Source: Pegoplata infirma (Eukaryota > Arthropoda > Insecta > Diptera > Anthomyiidae). From it: a stretch of 64,000 nt of DNA. The position numbers and the translations under genes were made by a program. Position 1 is the stretch's first letter; every line of letters begins with the position of its first letter. The DNA is taken from contig OY992537.1 in assembly GCA_963921195.1 (NCBI GenBank), forward strand, positions 67,882,040 to 67,946,039. Direction: 5' to 3'. Under the pieces are notes generated by a model. It had not been told where the DNA came from. It did not search any database and was given only the letters and a program-made list of their open reading frames with translations. Shown piece by piece: positions 1 to 10,711 of this stretch.

Positions 1-604
1 GAGTTACCAACGGAATGACAAAGTGAGTATACCCCCATAAATTGACCGCTAACAAAAAATACGAGTCCATAAATGTTTAGCCATCGAAAATCTTGTTAAG
101 TTTTATGAAAATCGGAGTGATTGCGTACTTACCCTAATCAAAAATTTGCAAAATGCTCACTTTCTGTGGCTTTAATCATACTGAAAATGAAATATGAATA
201 ACATCGTTTTAGAAAAAAAAAAAAAAATAGAGTTAAAAACGCATAAGCAGCTAATAAAATATTTAAAAGTTTATTTAAAAGGATCTAGAATGCAAAGTAC
301 ACAAGTAATATTTGGCGTTATAGGATTAAAAGCAAACAAAATTAAACATTCCTTAAATTTAAGAAATTTAAAACGTTTAATTTTAAATTCTTATCAAAAA
401 AGTTTTAAAAATTTATTTTGTTTTTCTTTAAAAATGTGTTATGGGCTTTCATTTCTTGTTTATATTTAAACATTAAAACTATCGCAATAAATAACAAACA
501 CCTTCTGAAAGGTAGAAAAAAAGAGAAAAAATCCTTTATAAATACTATTATATTTCATTGCTGTTTATATATTCTTTCATTTTTTTTTTTTTGAAAATTA
601 TATA

Positions 605-1652
605 CTACCTCCGTCCCAAAATAATCTTAACATTTCTATATTTTGGCTGGGATTATGGAGGATTTTTTGAAAAAGCTTTGTTTTTTTTGTTAATACATAT
701 CGGGACATATCAATAATTTACAAATTCTTTATAGCTTTGAAATTTTTCAATTCACGTGCAAAATGGATGCAATAAACTGCATCCAGATAAATGAGGCAAC
801 TTGTTTTCGACGGTACAAACAGACCTGGTGTCCACTATGGTCTAAAAGTTGAAAATTATTTCAAAATGCGGCGTATGAAATAAGAAAATTTACGCTAGAG
901 ACCCTTTTAACGGTTTTAATAAATGCATTATGGATGCAATAGGGACATCTTGCAAATATTTTTAATTAATTTTCTTACAGTTTTAGTACACGAGATTAGT
1001 ATAAGATTGTTTTTTTAACTTTATCTTGTATTATTTCAACTAAAACACTGCTTAATAAAATGTAAAGTTTATTTTGGGACAAAAAAATCTATAGAAATTA
1101 GTGCCTACGGTCAGTACCGTAGTACCGGGAATACCGGTATTCCCGGTTCTCGGTATTCCCGGGAATTGGTACCGGTTTCCCGGTTCTTAACTCATTCCCG
1201 GTATTCCCGGGAATACCGGTATTCCCGGTTCCGGTTCTGACGGTATTCCCGGGACTACCGGTATGTATATTTTGTAATATTTTGTACAATTAAAATTTTT
1301 TCTTTGCTTTTACCAAAAAAATACAAAACTTGTGAAAAATACCATTTCCATTTAATTTTTTGAATTTAAGAAAAAAAAGTTACATGTTTTTCAAATAATT
1401 TTACAAACACAACAAAATATTTCTGAAATACTGGCTAAATAGTGTAATTAAAATATTTTATGGTATAGTAATTTTTTGGTTTTTGAGAACCGGTACCAGA
1501 ATCAGAACCGGGAATACCGGTATTCCCGGGAATATATCTAGAACCGGGAAACCGGTACCAGAACCGGGAATACCGGTATTCCCGGGAATACCGAGAACCG
1601 GGAAATGGGGGGCACTAATAGAAATGTTAAAAATATTTCGGGACGGAGGTAG
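605..1652. mobile_element. Stowaway-like (Tc1/mariner-type) nonautonomous element
   Basis: Terminal inverted repeats of about 35 bp begin CTACCTCCGTCCC at both ends and match at about 32 of 35 positions. The element is flanked by TA at 603-604 and 1653-1654. The second copy of the host segment (around 12370-12390) has a single TA at this point and no insert, which proves insertion at TA. No transposase frame is present. About half of the 1,048 bp is a second insertion (1099-1617), so the original element was about 520 bp. The terminus resembles the plant Stowaway consensus, but TA targeting and similar termini also occur in animal mariner-type MITEs. Confidence 0.9.
1099..1617. mobile_element. 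hAT-type nonautonomous element with CCGG palindrome blocks
   Basis: The ends are TAGTGCC and GGCACTA, flanked by a perfect 8-bp duplication ATAGAAAT (1091-1098 and 1618-1625), which is typical of hAT transposons. Two GC-rich blocks (about 1120-1265 and 1485-1605) face each other and consist of repeats of the palindrome GGGAATACCGGTATTCCC. The middle (1270-1480) is AT-rich. The short open frames across the blocks, rich in the residues RTG and IPGN, are repeat by-products. A degraded relative of the palindrome block lies at 47035-47130. Confidence 0.85.
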
Positions 1653-2317
1653 TATTATTTTTCTGCCATATTTATTTTAAAAACCATGTTTTATACTTAT
1701 ATACATACATAATAATGTTCATATAGCTGCTTAAACTTTCAAGTACACTTTTAGTTAAAGTACTCCTTTGTACTCCAATCGGTAAGGGAATACATGTGGG
1801 ACTTGCTTTGCAAGGTTATAATAATTGAGTACAAAAAAATGATATTTTAAAATGTGTCTTAAAATAGCATTTACCTTACGATATTCTTTAAAAGATCAGG
1901 GAAAAACAGTTCCCGCTTTAAGAATTAATAATAACTCTAGATACCCGAGTAAAAATTTTTGTATGTAGCAATATATGTTCTTATATTATTCCAGATCTGT
2001 TGATAGATCCGAGATTTGAAAGATCAGCACTGATCCGAAAAATGGATCGCTAAGATTAGATCAGTTTTAACCGGACGGATACAATTTGATCCGAAAAGTG
2101 GGTTTATCTAATTAGATCAGTTTTAATCGGTGGGATACAATTTCATCCGAAAAATGGTTGGATCTTATTGGACCAAGACAAAAAAAAAAAAGATTTTTTT
2201 AGCTGGATAAAAAAAGATAAAATTTCATACGAAAGAAAAAAAAATACCCGAGTAAAAAAAAATTGTATGGTAAAACATGTTATCTTATAAAATTATATAT
2301 AATTTATTGGATCTGAT

Positions 2318-2661
2318 TTTGCTAAATTTCATCCGAAAATTGGCCGCGCCAAAGTTATCTCATAACATCTTATAATATATGAAGTTACAGTTTAATATTT
2401 GATTGTATGTGATTTCATCCGGAAATTGGCCGCGCCAAAGTTATCCCAAATTATCTATTATCATGATTTTGTATTAAATATGATATAATATGATGTAATT
2501 TCATCCGGAAATTGGCCGCGCCAAAGTTATCTTAAAATATCCAATATCATGATTTTATATTAAATTGGATATTATATAATGTAATTTCATCCGAAATTTG
2601 GCCGCGCCAAAGTTATCTTATAATATCTGATATCTTGATTTTATAAAAAAAATTATTGGAT
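2318..2661 (+). repeat. 86-bp tandem repeat, four units
   Basis: The core TTGGCCGCGCCAAAGTTATC occurs four times at exactly 86-bp spacing (TGG at 2341, 2427, 2513 and 2599). The core itself contains the near-palindrome TTGGCCGCGCCAA, in an otherwise AT-rich unit. A shorter, looser two-unit repeat with GATCAGTTTTAA cores lies just upstream at about 2033-2160. No coding potential is seen. Confidence 0.85.
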
Positions 2662-2746
2662 ACATTTTTATCCAAAAAATGTTTCTGTTTTTAGATTTAT
2701 TTTTAGATATAATAATGTCAAACTGAAAATAAATAAAAAAAAAAAA

Positions 2747-2823
2747 CTTCGAACGGACGGGGATTAGAACCACAAGTCTTCCGTTTTGTAATCGCAATCT
2801 CTACCCTCTAGACCAGCGGACGT
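2747..2823 (-). other. tRNA-derived relic followed by oligo-T
   Basis: Read on the minus strand, the segment has a box A-like TGGTCTAGAGGG near its start and a box B-like GGTTCTAATCC about 45 bases later. It is followed immediately by a run of T, which resembles a Pol III terminator. Acceptor and anticodon stems pair poorly (about four of seven acceptor positions), so a functional tRNA is unlikely. A related copy lies at 6550-6624. It is probably a decayed tRNA pseudogene or a SINE head. Confidence 0.4.
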
Positions 2824-3416
2824 TGTTAGCAAATAACAACTTTAAGACTTAGTTTTAAATAAATTGATCGTATCTAATTATATCAAATTGATCTAACATA
2901 TAGTAATATATGATTATATCCAATTAAATATGTTATTCACTTGTACACAATTTTCAAAAAGACTTAGAAAATTTTTGATAAAATTTGCGAAAAAAAAAAA
3001 AAAAATGGAATGACGTACAGCGCTATTAGGGGCTTCCATGGTAAGCTTAAACAACAATTTTAATGTAGCGGTATGCCTTATTTCCAAGTCATAGGCTTCC
3101 AAAGTGAAATAAGACTTTGGCTTATAAATTTGAAATTTTTCATGGAATCAGGAAATCAGAATTAGATTTGAGATCGGGTTCCAAAAATCATTGATAATTT
3201 GATCATTTAAACCAAATATAGCTATTATTAACTATATAAATGCAATATAAATTTTTAAAAACGCTTGCAAAAATTCAAAAAGTAAAATTTTTTTAAATTC
3301 TAAAAAAACAAATGCAATAAAAAAGTGTTTTCTATTTAAAAAAAAAAATAAAAAAACATATTTTTTTCTGGAATCGAACTCGGGTTCCCAAAAATGATAG
3401 ATAATTTTATAATAAA

Positions 3417-5321
3417 CTAGCTGGCCCGGTCCGCGTTGCTGGCCCAAATATAAGATCAGTGTTATATTTCGTCTCGATTCAGACATATAGCCCTTCAAAA
3501 AAGTCATGAATTTCTTGCCTTAGAAAAATTGGTGGGCATGGTTTTAAACGACCCGATTATGTAGATAATCATCCTTAAATTATATTTTAGGATCTAAAAA
3601 AAATTACCATGTCTTCGACTTTGCGAACTGTACAAATTTAAAACTTCTTTAGTATCATTACGAAAACCACAAAAATAATTAGCTATTGTCTTGAGTTCAA
3701 ACAACCATTAATAGTTTTCCCGAATTTTTCATTTTTCTGGGACACTTTCCTCATTTATATTTCATTCAAAACCTAATTAGAACAATAATTAACATAAAAA
3801 AAATCGTTCCGCTCATTAGTAGGCGACATGTTTAGACAAAAGTGGGCGTTAAAATTTGTGTGGTATATTAAACTTGTGCATATGGTAACAATACCCAAGG
3901 ATTTAAAATCATGTGTACCAAGTTTAAGCGGAATCTATTAAGAAATATTTATTAATATATCGAATTAGAGTAAATAATATATTTTAGATAAATCGAAAAA
4001 AAGTTGGCGAGGACAATTTTTCTTTCCGAACAATTATATGGACTATTACGAACATTTAAAACCAAAAAATAGCCAAATTCGTCCAGGCGTTCTCAAGTGG
4101 TATACATTTTAAGGATATTGAAAAATGTGGACTTTGAAGTGGGGGAGGACAATAAATATTTCCGTAAAATCCTTATTTGGACTATAATGATCTTTAAGAA
4201 AAAATTTAGTCGTTCTCCGATTTTAGATGTATTGAAAAATGTGGGTGTGAAAAATTTTTATTTCCGTTAAAACCTAAGTTTGACTATGACGAACATTTAA
4301 AAAAAAGGTTAGTCAAATCGATCCAGCCCTTCTCCGATTTTAGGTGTATCGAAAAAAGGAGGCGTAAAAGTGGGCGTGATTAATTTGTTTTCCGAAAAAA
4401 ACAAAGAAAAACATTAAAAAAATAAGACGAACATTTAAAGAAAAATATTATCCAAATCGGTCAGTTTTCATGTGATGCGATTACCAACGAACTGCATTTG
4501 ATTTTATTTATATTTTATTTTTCTATGAAGCAAATTTTATATATATCGAAAAAAAGGAGTGGTGGACAACTTTTCTTACCATAAAAACCTTATTTGAATT
4601 TAACCAACCCGGTCCATCCATTCAAAAGTGGGCATAGAAGAGGAAAATTGTTCTTTCTAAAAAACCTTTACTGGACTATGACGAAGATTAAAAAAAAATA
4701 GACAAACATTAAAAAAAAAAAAAAAAACAGACCATTCTATGAAATATGTTTATCGGGAAAAGTGATCGTAAAAGTAGCCGTGCACAATTTTTCTTTTGCG
4801 GGCTATTACCAAATCGGTCTAGCCACTTAGATCTTTCGATACATAGACAAAAGTGGGCGTGGGAAATCCTAATACCCATAAAACCTTAGTTCAATTATGA
4901 CGAACATTTTCAACAAAAATTAGCCAAAGTGGGAGTGGTCAATTTTTTTTTTCCTAAAAACCAAAGATGATGAAAATTCATTTAAAAAAAATTTCAAATC
5001 GGTGCAGCCATTCTCAGATTTTATATAAATTGAAAAAGTGGGCGTAAAAGTGGGCATGGTCCATTTTGCTTTCAGTAAAAACTTAAATTGGATTATTACG
5101 AACATTTAAATAAAAAATTACCCAAATCGGTACAGCCGTTTTCCGATTTTAGATAAATCGAAAAAAGTGGGCGTAAAAGTGGGCGTGGTCAATTTTTCTT
5201 TACGTAAAAACCTAAGTTGGACCATGACGAACATTTCAAAAAAAAAATTGTCCAAATCGGCCTAGCCGTACTCAACTGATGCTGTTACCAACGAACGACA
5301 ATTGATTTTTATTTATATAGA
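3417..5321 (-). mobile_element. Nonautonomous Helitron
   Basis: On the minus strand the element begins TCTATATAAATAAAA and ends GGGCCAGCTAG. It sits exactly between A and T without a target duplication, as expected for Helitrons (5' TC, 3' CTAG, AT target). The uninterrupted neighbouring module at about 5510-5530 shows the empty site. The interior is a degenerate array of about 150-bp units whose minus-strand core is GACCACGCCCACTT, and each unit also carries an AAATCGG...CAGCC stretch. There is no Rep/helicase frame, so it would need a helper. The same core units recur in 24165-25400. Confidence 0.85.
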
Positions 5322-5720
5322 TTAAATATAGTTATATATAACTATATAACAGCAATATAATTTTTTAAAAATGATTGCAAAAATTCAAAAATAGAAAAAT
5401 TTTTAGTTCAAAAAAAAATAAATGCAATAAAAAAGTGTTTTCTATTTAAAAAAAATAAAAAAAATATATTTTTTTTCTGGAATCGAACTCGGGTTCCCAA
5501 AAATTATAGATAATTTTATAATAAATCAAATATAGTTATATATAACTGTATAAAAGAAAAATAATTATTTAAAAATGATTGCAAAAATTCCAAAAATGAA
5601 AATTTTTTAGTTCTAAAAAAATTAAACGCAATAAAAAAGTGTTTTCTATTTAAAAAAAATAAAAAAAAAACTTTTTTTTCTCGACTGGGCCGGGAATCGA
5701 ACTCGGGTTCCCAAAAATCA
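5322..5720 (-). repeat. Tandem ~195-bp modules with tRNA B-box-like core
   Basis: Two adjacent modules (5322-5525 and 5526-5720), and a third split off at 3226-3416 by the Helitron, share AATGCAATAAAAAAGTG followed by an A-tract. They then share a core that reads GAGTTCGATTCC on the minus strand, close to the Pol III box B consensus GGTTCGANTCC. No box A is evident at the usual distance. The modules probably belong to the AT-rich composite element around them. Confidence 0.6.
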
Positions 5721-6370
5721 TATGTAATCTTATATGATACAATAAAAAGTTTTGTATAAACATATATGTTGACACACAAAAATAAATTTTGAAATACTGG
5801 CATATATAATTATATATGGCTAGTTGTTTGGTCAAAAAAATATTTTTTTTATACATGATTATATCAAAATATATATTCCATTACATATGCGACCATTTAT
5901 AAATATATATTGAGTTTAGACGAAATTTGCGTATATATAGTACCATACAAACACAGATATGTTATCGTTTAAGACACATATAATTATATCTATTATTTTT
6001 GTTGGAAATTTTTTTAGTATGGAACCATATATAGTTTTAAATGGTATTATATTAGTCATATATAATTATACATAAATTGATACTGGATTTTTTGTTTAGT
6101 AAAGTCCTATACATAATTAGATATAAAGTCACGTATAATAATGTATGAAATCGGATTAAGTTTTATGTGCAACGTATGATTACATCTACCATTTATATTG
6201 ATATATTATGAACAATATAATTAGATATGATTTTATATGACATCATTTAAAAAAATTGGAAAATTTCAAAGTGAGATATAATTTTATACTTTGACTCATA
6301 TAGTTGTATATGGTTTTATGAAAACATATAAAATAATATACATTTATATAAATTCCTTTTTACTCGGGTA

Positions 6371-7249
6371 TTACAAAAAACTTTAGATAAAATTTTATCC
6401 GAAAAAAAAATCTATTTTTAGAACTATATATAATTTAATCCGAACAATAAAATCTATTTTTAGAACTGATAAAGTTTTATCCAAACAATTTTTTTCAATA
6501 TTAAGATATAAATATATATAATTAAAATTTATTTAAAAAAAAAAAAAAACTTCGAGCGGCGGGGGAATCGAACAGCTACCAACTGTTTTGTAATCGCAAT
6601 CTCTACCCTCTGACCCAGCGGACGTTGTTAATAAATGACAACTTTAAAAGACTATGTTTTAAAAAAACTTAGAAAATTTTTGAAAATAGTTTATCATATA
6701 TAATTATATCAAGTTTAACTTATATATAATTAAATCCAGTTTATCTTATCGGGTATATGATTGCATCAAATTACTTATATTCGACTTGAATTTGAACAAA
6801 ATTTTAAAAAAGACTTAGAAAATTTTTGCTAAAATTTGTGATTTTTTTTTTTTTTAGTTTATTTGCTGAGCTAATAGGGGGTTTAATACTGTGTTCAACA
6901 ACATGATTTTCATCTTCCAATGCTCTTAATTTTCCAAGTTATAAAGCTTTAAAGTAAAAACGGTTTTTGGCTTATCAGCTTCACATTTTTCATCGGATCC
7001 AAATTTTCTTTCTGCCGTTGTATATTTAATAAAAATACCTTTAAAATGGTATAAAACATGTATAAACTTTTTTACTCACCAACGGCCAAATAATGAGTTT
7101 TAAGTTTTTTTCGGAAGTTTTTTCAGACAAAAATAATTTTATCTGAAAATATTGCTAACATAAGTTCGAACCAAATACACTTTTAATTATTGGCAACAAA
7201 TAAAGCTTTGATTTGAGCTTGATCTGAGGACTTTAGCTCTCTTAAAACC
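6371..7249. other. AT-rich repeat DNA with a tRNA-like relic
   Basis: No gene is visible. The stretch resembles 2640-3200: a tRNA-like relic (listed separately), then AGACTTAGAAAATTTTTG and CTAATAGGGG stretches found in both places. 1943-3200 and 6371-7000 therefore look like diverged copies of one element interior. Between 7000 and 7249 I see only AT-rich sequence with short A-tracts. Confidence 0.4.
6550..6624 (-). other. tRNA-derived relic, second copy
   Basis: The minus strand reads GTCCGCTGGGTCAGAGGG (box A-like), then ATTGCGATTACAAAAC, then CTGTTCGATTCCCCC (a good box B), followed by a long T run. It is clearly homologous to 2747-2823. The T-stem does not pair, so I treat it as a decayed tRNA or SINE-type sequence rather than a working tRNA. 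Confidence 0.4.
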
Positions 7250-7935
7250 AGAGATATTGATGGTTAAACATTAAAGTTTTAAAATATTTTTTTCTTCGGA
7301 TTAAATAATATATAATTATATCAAAATATAATTTTTTTTGAAATATTTTTGTTAAAATTCAGGGATTTTATTTTTTTTTAAATTTGAAAAACGAAAACCC
7401 ATTAAAAAATCATTTAGATTAAAAAAAAAAATTAAAAAAAAATAATTTTTTTCTTGACTTAGTCGGGAATCGAACTCAGGGTCCTCAAGAATTATATATT
7501 ATCATATATGATGCAATATAGAAAGTTATATTACTATATATAAATAATATTTATTTCTAAATATTATCATAAAAAATAAATTAATCAATATTTTTAAGTT
7601 TAGTAAAAAATTAAAGTTCTAAAACATATTTTCTTTAAAAAAAAATTAAAAAAAACAACTTTTTTTCTTAGCTCAGCCGGGGATCGAACCCAGGGTCCCT
7701 AGGAACCATATATTAACTTATATGATGTAATATATAAAATTATATAACTATAAATAAATAATATTTATTTTTCGATTTTATCATAAAAATTTAATTATTC
7801 AATATTTTTAAGTTTAGAAAAAACAAAAAGCTTTAAAAACATATTTTCTTTTTTAAAAAATTAAAAAAAAAATAGTTTTTTTCTCGGTTGAGCCGGGAAT
7901 CGAACTCGGGGTCCCCAAGCATCATATATTATCTT
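7250..7935 (-). repeat. Three ~212-bp tandem modules with B-box-like core
   Basis: The modules end near 7495, 7705 and 7920. Each contains a T-rich tract, then a core that reads GTTCGATTCCCGGC or GTTCGATCCCCGGC on the minus strand, and a TATATTATCTTATATGAT-like stretch. They are related to the 195-bp modules at 5322-5720 but have diverged. The core matches the Pol III box B consensus better than chance in such AT-rich DNA. Confidence 0.6.
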
Positions 7936-8116
7936 ATATGATCTTATATAAAGTTACACACAACTATTTAAGTTATATGCATTTTTTAAACATTTAACTT
8001 TTAAAATCCAATATGCATTTTTTTAAGTTTTAAAATACAATGGATTAAACAGATTTTTTTTCTATTTAAAAATTTATAGAATTTATATATATTTTTTTTT
8101 TGACTGATTTTAGGTG

Positions 8117-9629
8117 CCCTAGTAAAAAAAGAAAAAAAGTTCATGACTAATTATATCCCAAATATGGCGGATACAATTACTTTAATAATTATCTACGGGT
8201 ATATTTTATGATCTAGCGGGATAACCTTATATATAATGTGATACGTGAATTGGGTCTATATAATTATATCAGTTGGAGAAAACTGATACGATTAAATATA
8301 ATTTAAAACCATTATGACTGATCATATATTGCTCCTTATAACGTCATATAAGTTGGATAACATTGTATATAATCATATGCACTTTATATAATGTTATATA
8401 CAAAAATATGTTCTTTATGTAGAACAAGATCTAACCATATATATTTATGTCTTATAATCTCAATTTATTTTATATTGTATCAGTCCGGATCAAACTGATA
8501 AGACCAGATAGACCCATTTTACGTATCATATTATATATAAGACTATCTGTTCAGATCTTGTAGGATAACCGAGGATAATATTTGAAACAATTGTGTCCAC
8601 CATATTTGGGATCTAATTTGTCACGGCTATATAAAACTCTTTTTTACTCGGGTGCTTTGAGAATCATATATAATTATACAAGCTCTCTTGTATACTTAAA
8701 TAAAAATATATATGATGCAACATTAAAAAAAAATATTGAAATACTGTCATATAAAAGTATGCATAATTATATATAAAATATTGTGAAAGAAAAAAATATT
8801 TTTTACCTTATACAATTGTATAACATTTTATATGGCGTTACATGTGCCACCATTTAAAATTATATATAGAGTTTAAAAAAAAATTGTATTTATATGGTAC
8901 CTTACAAAACTATATACGGTATCTCATAAGCCATTTATAATTATATCTTTGATAATATTAAAAAAATAAATGTTTGATGCCATGTATAGTTTTATATAAC
9001 TGTATATAGAGTTATATGTGCGACCATATATAATTATATTTGAAAATTTTTTTTTCGTTTTTTAAGATGGAACCATATATAGTTTTAAATGGTTTCTTGT
9101 AAGTCATATATAATTTTAAATGGTTTCTTGTAAGTCATATATAATTATATATATAATGATATTGGATTTTTTTTAAATATGCTCGTATACGTTATTTGAT
9201 ATTAAGTCACATATAAATATGTATGCAATCAGATTAAGTTATATGTGTCACATATGATTATGTCTCCCACATGTATTTATATATTAATATGGTTATCATT
9301 AGATGTAATTTTATATAACTCCATTTAAAAAATTTGGAAAAACTCAATGCGAGATATAATTATGTACTTTGTTTGATATGAAACCATATTATTTCATATG
9401 GCTATATATACATACATCAAATAATGTAAAATTATATGTATTCATTTTTACTCGGGGTATCAGTTTTCTCCAACTGATATAATTATATAGACCCAATTCA
9501 CGTATCACATTATATATAAGGTTATCCCGCTAGATCATAAAATATATCCGTAGATAATTATTAATGTAATTGTATCCGCCATATTTGGGATATAATTAGT
9601 CATGAACTTTTTTTCTTTTTTTACTAGGG
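8117..9629. mobile_element. Foldback-type element with ~175-bp inverted arms
   Basis: The left arm (8117-8297) begins CCCTAGTAAAAAAAG. It is matched in reverse complement by the right arm (9455-9629) over about 175 bp, sharing for example CATATTTGGGATATAATTAG-like sequence. A third, more diverged arm in right-arm orientation lies at about 8470-8652 and ends TTTTTACTCGGG. The centre (8655-9450) is rich in CATATATAATTATAT. No coding frame is convincing. The termini resemble the CCCGAG family. Confidence 0.75.
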
Positions 9630-9861
9630 AATTTAATTATATTTAATATATAATTTTATATAATTATATATAATTTAATATAATTTTATTAAAGTATCTA
9701 TAATTATATATAAACTTTTTTACTCGGTTAAACATATATCAAACCTGACTTATTTATTATTAGAGAATTATGTCAGAATCTGGGTATTTTGCTGTCAGAA
9801 AAATGTTTTAGAACCTGAAAAATTCTTGATGAGACATTTTTCAAAATATCAAACATTTAAG
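9630..9861. other. AT-rich spacer
   Basis: It holds TATAATTATAT-type sequence ending in a partial TTTTTACTCGG terminus near 9723. A short stretch with CAGAATCTGGG and GAACCTGAAAA resembles the array at 32050-33348. No gene is seen. Confidence 0.5.
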
Positions 9862-10694
9862 TTTTTATACCCTCCACTCTAGTGATAGAGGGTATATATA
9901 AGTTTGTCATTCCGTTTGTAACACCCCTAAATATTGGTCTAGGACCCCATAAAGTATATATAGTCATGATCCTCGATCGATTTTAAGCCGATCTAGTGAT
10001 GGCTGTCCGTCCGTCTGTCTGTCTGTTGAAAACACGCTAACTTTTAAAAGACTTTACAGAGGCTTCTGAAGTTCGGCATATATGTTGGGCATTTACCTGG
10101 TCAGGTTGGTATTACAATCCAGCGAAATCGGTCCAGTGGTTCAAAAGTTATGAGCAAAAGACTGAATTTCGGCAAGGGTTTTTCTTGAATTTTTGAGATA
10201 AAAAGCACAATAACTTTCGAAAACCAATTGTGAGGATACTGAAGCTTGGCATATATATTTTGCGTTCCTTCTGACTCGCTCGTATTGAATTTCAGCCAAA
10301 TCGGTCCAGTGGTTCAAAAGTTATTAGCAAAACCGTGAATTTCAGATTAGCTTCACCTAAAATTCATGTGTTGAAAACCCGTTAAACCTGTTTTAAAAAC
10401 ATTGGTAAGTCACAAAAATATTTTACAACGTATTTTTTTCACTCAAAAATATTTTTATACCAAAACAAAAAAAAAAAATACACTCGAAAAAAATTTTACA
10501 CTCAAAAAAAATTTGTAAATTATTTAATTTTTTTTTCAAAAATTAATAAAAAAAAAGTTTTTTTACCAAAAATAAAATATTTCTAACCAAACATGTTATT
10601 TTTTCACGTTAGAAAATTTACTATCACTTAAAAAAGGGCATTGTGGAGGGTATTCATAGATTCGGCCAAGTCGAATTTAACTTTTCTACTTGTT
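9862..10694 (+). mobile_element. DINE-1/mini-me-like nonautonomous element, copy A
   Basis: It begins with the hairpin ATACCCTC...GAGGGTAT. It continues with TTTGTCATTCCGTTTGTAAC, GGACCCCATAAAGTATATAT and a GTCCGTCTGTCTGTC microsatellite, then an AT-rich half. It ends with the hairpin ATTCGGCCAAGTCGAAT and TTTAACTTTTCTACTTGTT. The central block and GTCY microsatellite match what is known of dipteran DINE-1/mini-me (Helentron-like) elements. It encodes no protein. Confidence 0.8.
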
Positions 10695-10711
10695 TTTATT
10701 ATAGGAATAAA

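Larger units (their letters stand above)
1..1942 (+). repeat. Duplicated AT-rich segment, copy 1 (carries an insertion)
   Basis: Bases 1-604 plus 1653-1942 match 11790-12664 closely and in the same order. Both share the ATACGAG and GTTTAGCCATCGA stretches and the GATCAGGGAAAAACAG stretch near the end. The match stops at CTCTAGATA, where this copy runs into a CCCGAGTAAAAA terminus. The first 40 bases resemble the end of a DINE-like element (GGAATGACAAAGTGAGTATACC), so the window opens inside a mobile-element relic. The open frame at 194-469 is AT-rich, differs from the frame in copy 2 and is unlikely to be a gene. Confidence 0.85.
1943..6370. mobile_element. AT-rich composite bounded by CCCGAGTAAAAA termini
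   Basis: The left end is CCCGAGTAAAAA at 1943. The right end TTTTTACTCGGG at 6358-6370 is its inverted repeat. The same terminus occurs at about 2248, 8640-8652, 9440-9455, 34679 and 44240-44251, so it marks a dispersed family. The interior is dominated by TATAATTATAT-like sequence, tandem repeats, a tRNA-like relic and a Helitron listed separately. 5721-6358 is featureless AT-rich DNA of the family's usual interior type. Whether 1943 and 6370 belong to one insertion is inference, since other copies of the terminus lie between them. Confidence 0.45.

Noticed and set aside
605..1652. Plant contamination suggested by a Stowaway-like terminus
   Set aside because: It is embedded in a segment repeated at 11790, next to DINE-like fly elements. 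TA-inserting animal mariner MITEs can share such ends.
1098..1680. Opposing open frames with RTG/IPGN repeats
   Set aside because: Both strands of the CCGGTATTCCCGG palindrome blocks translate alike. They are not proteins.
2747..2823. Functional tRNA gene
   Set aside because: Acceptor, anticodon and T stems pair poorly despite box A- and box B-like motifs.
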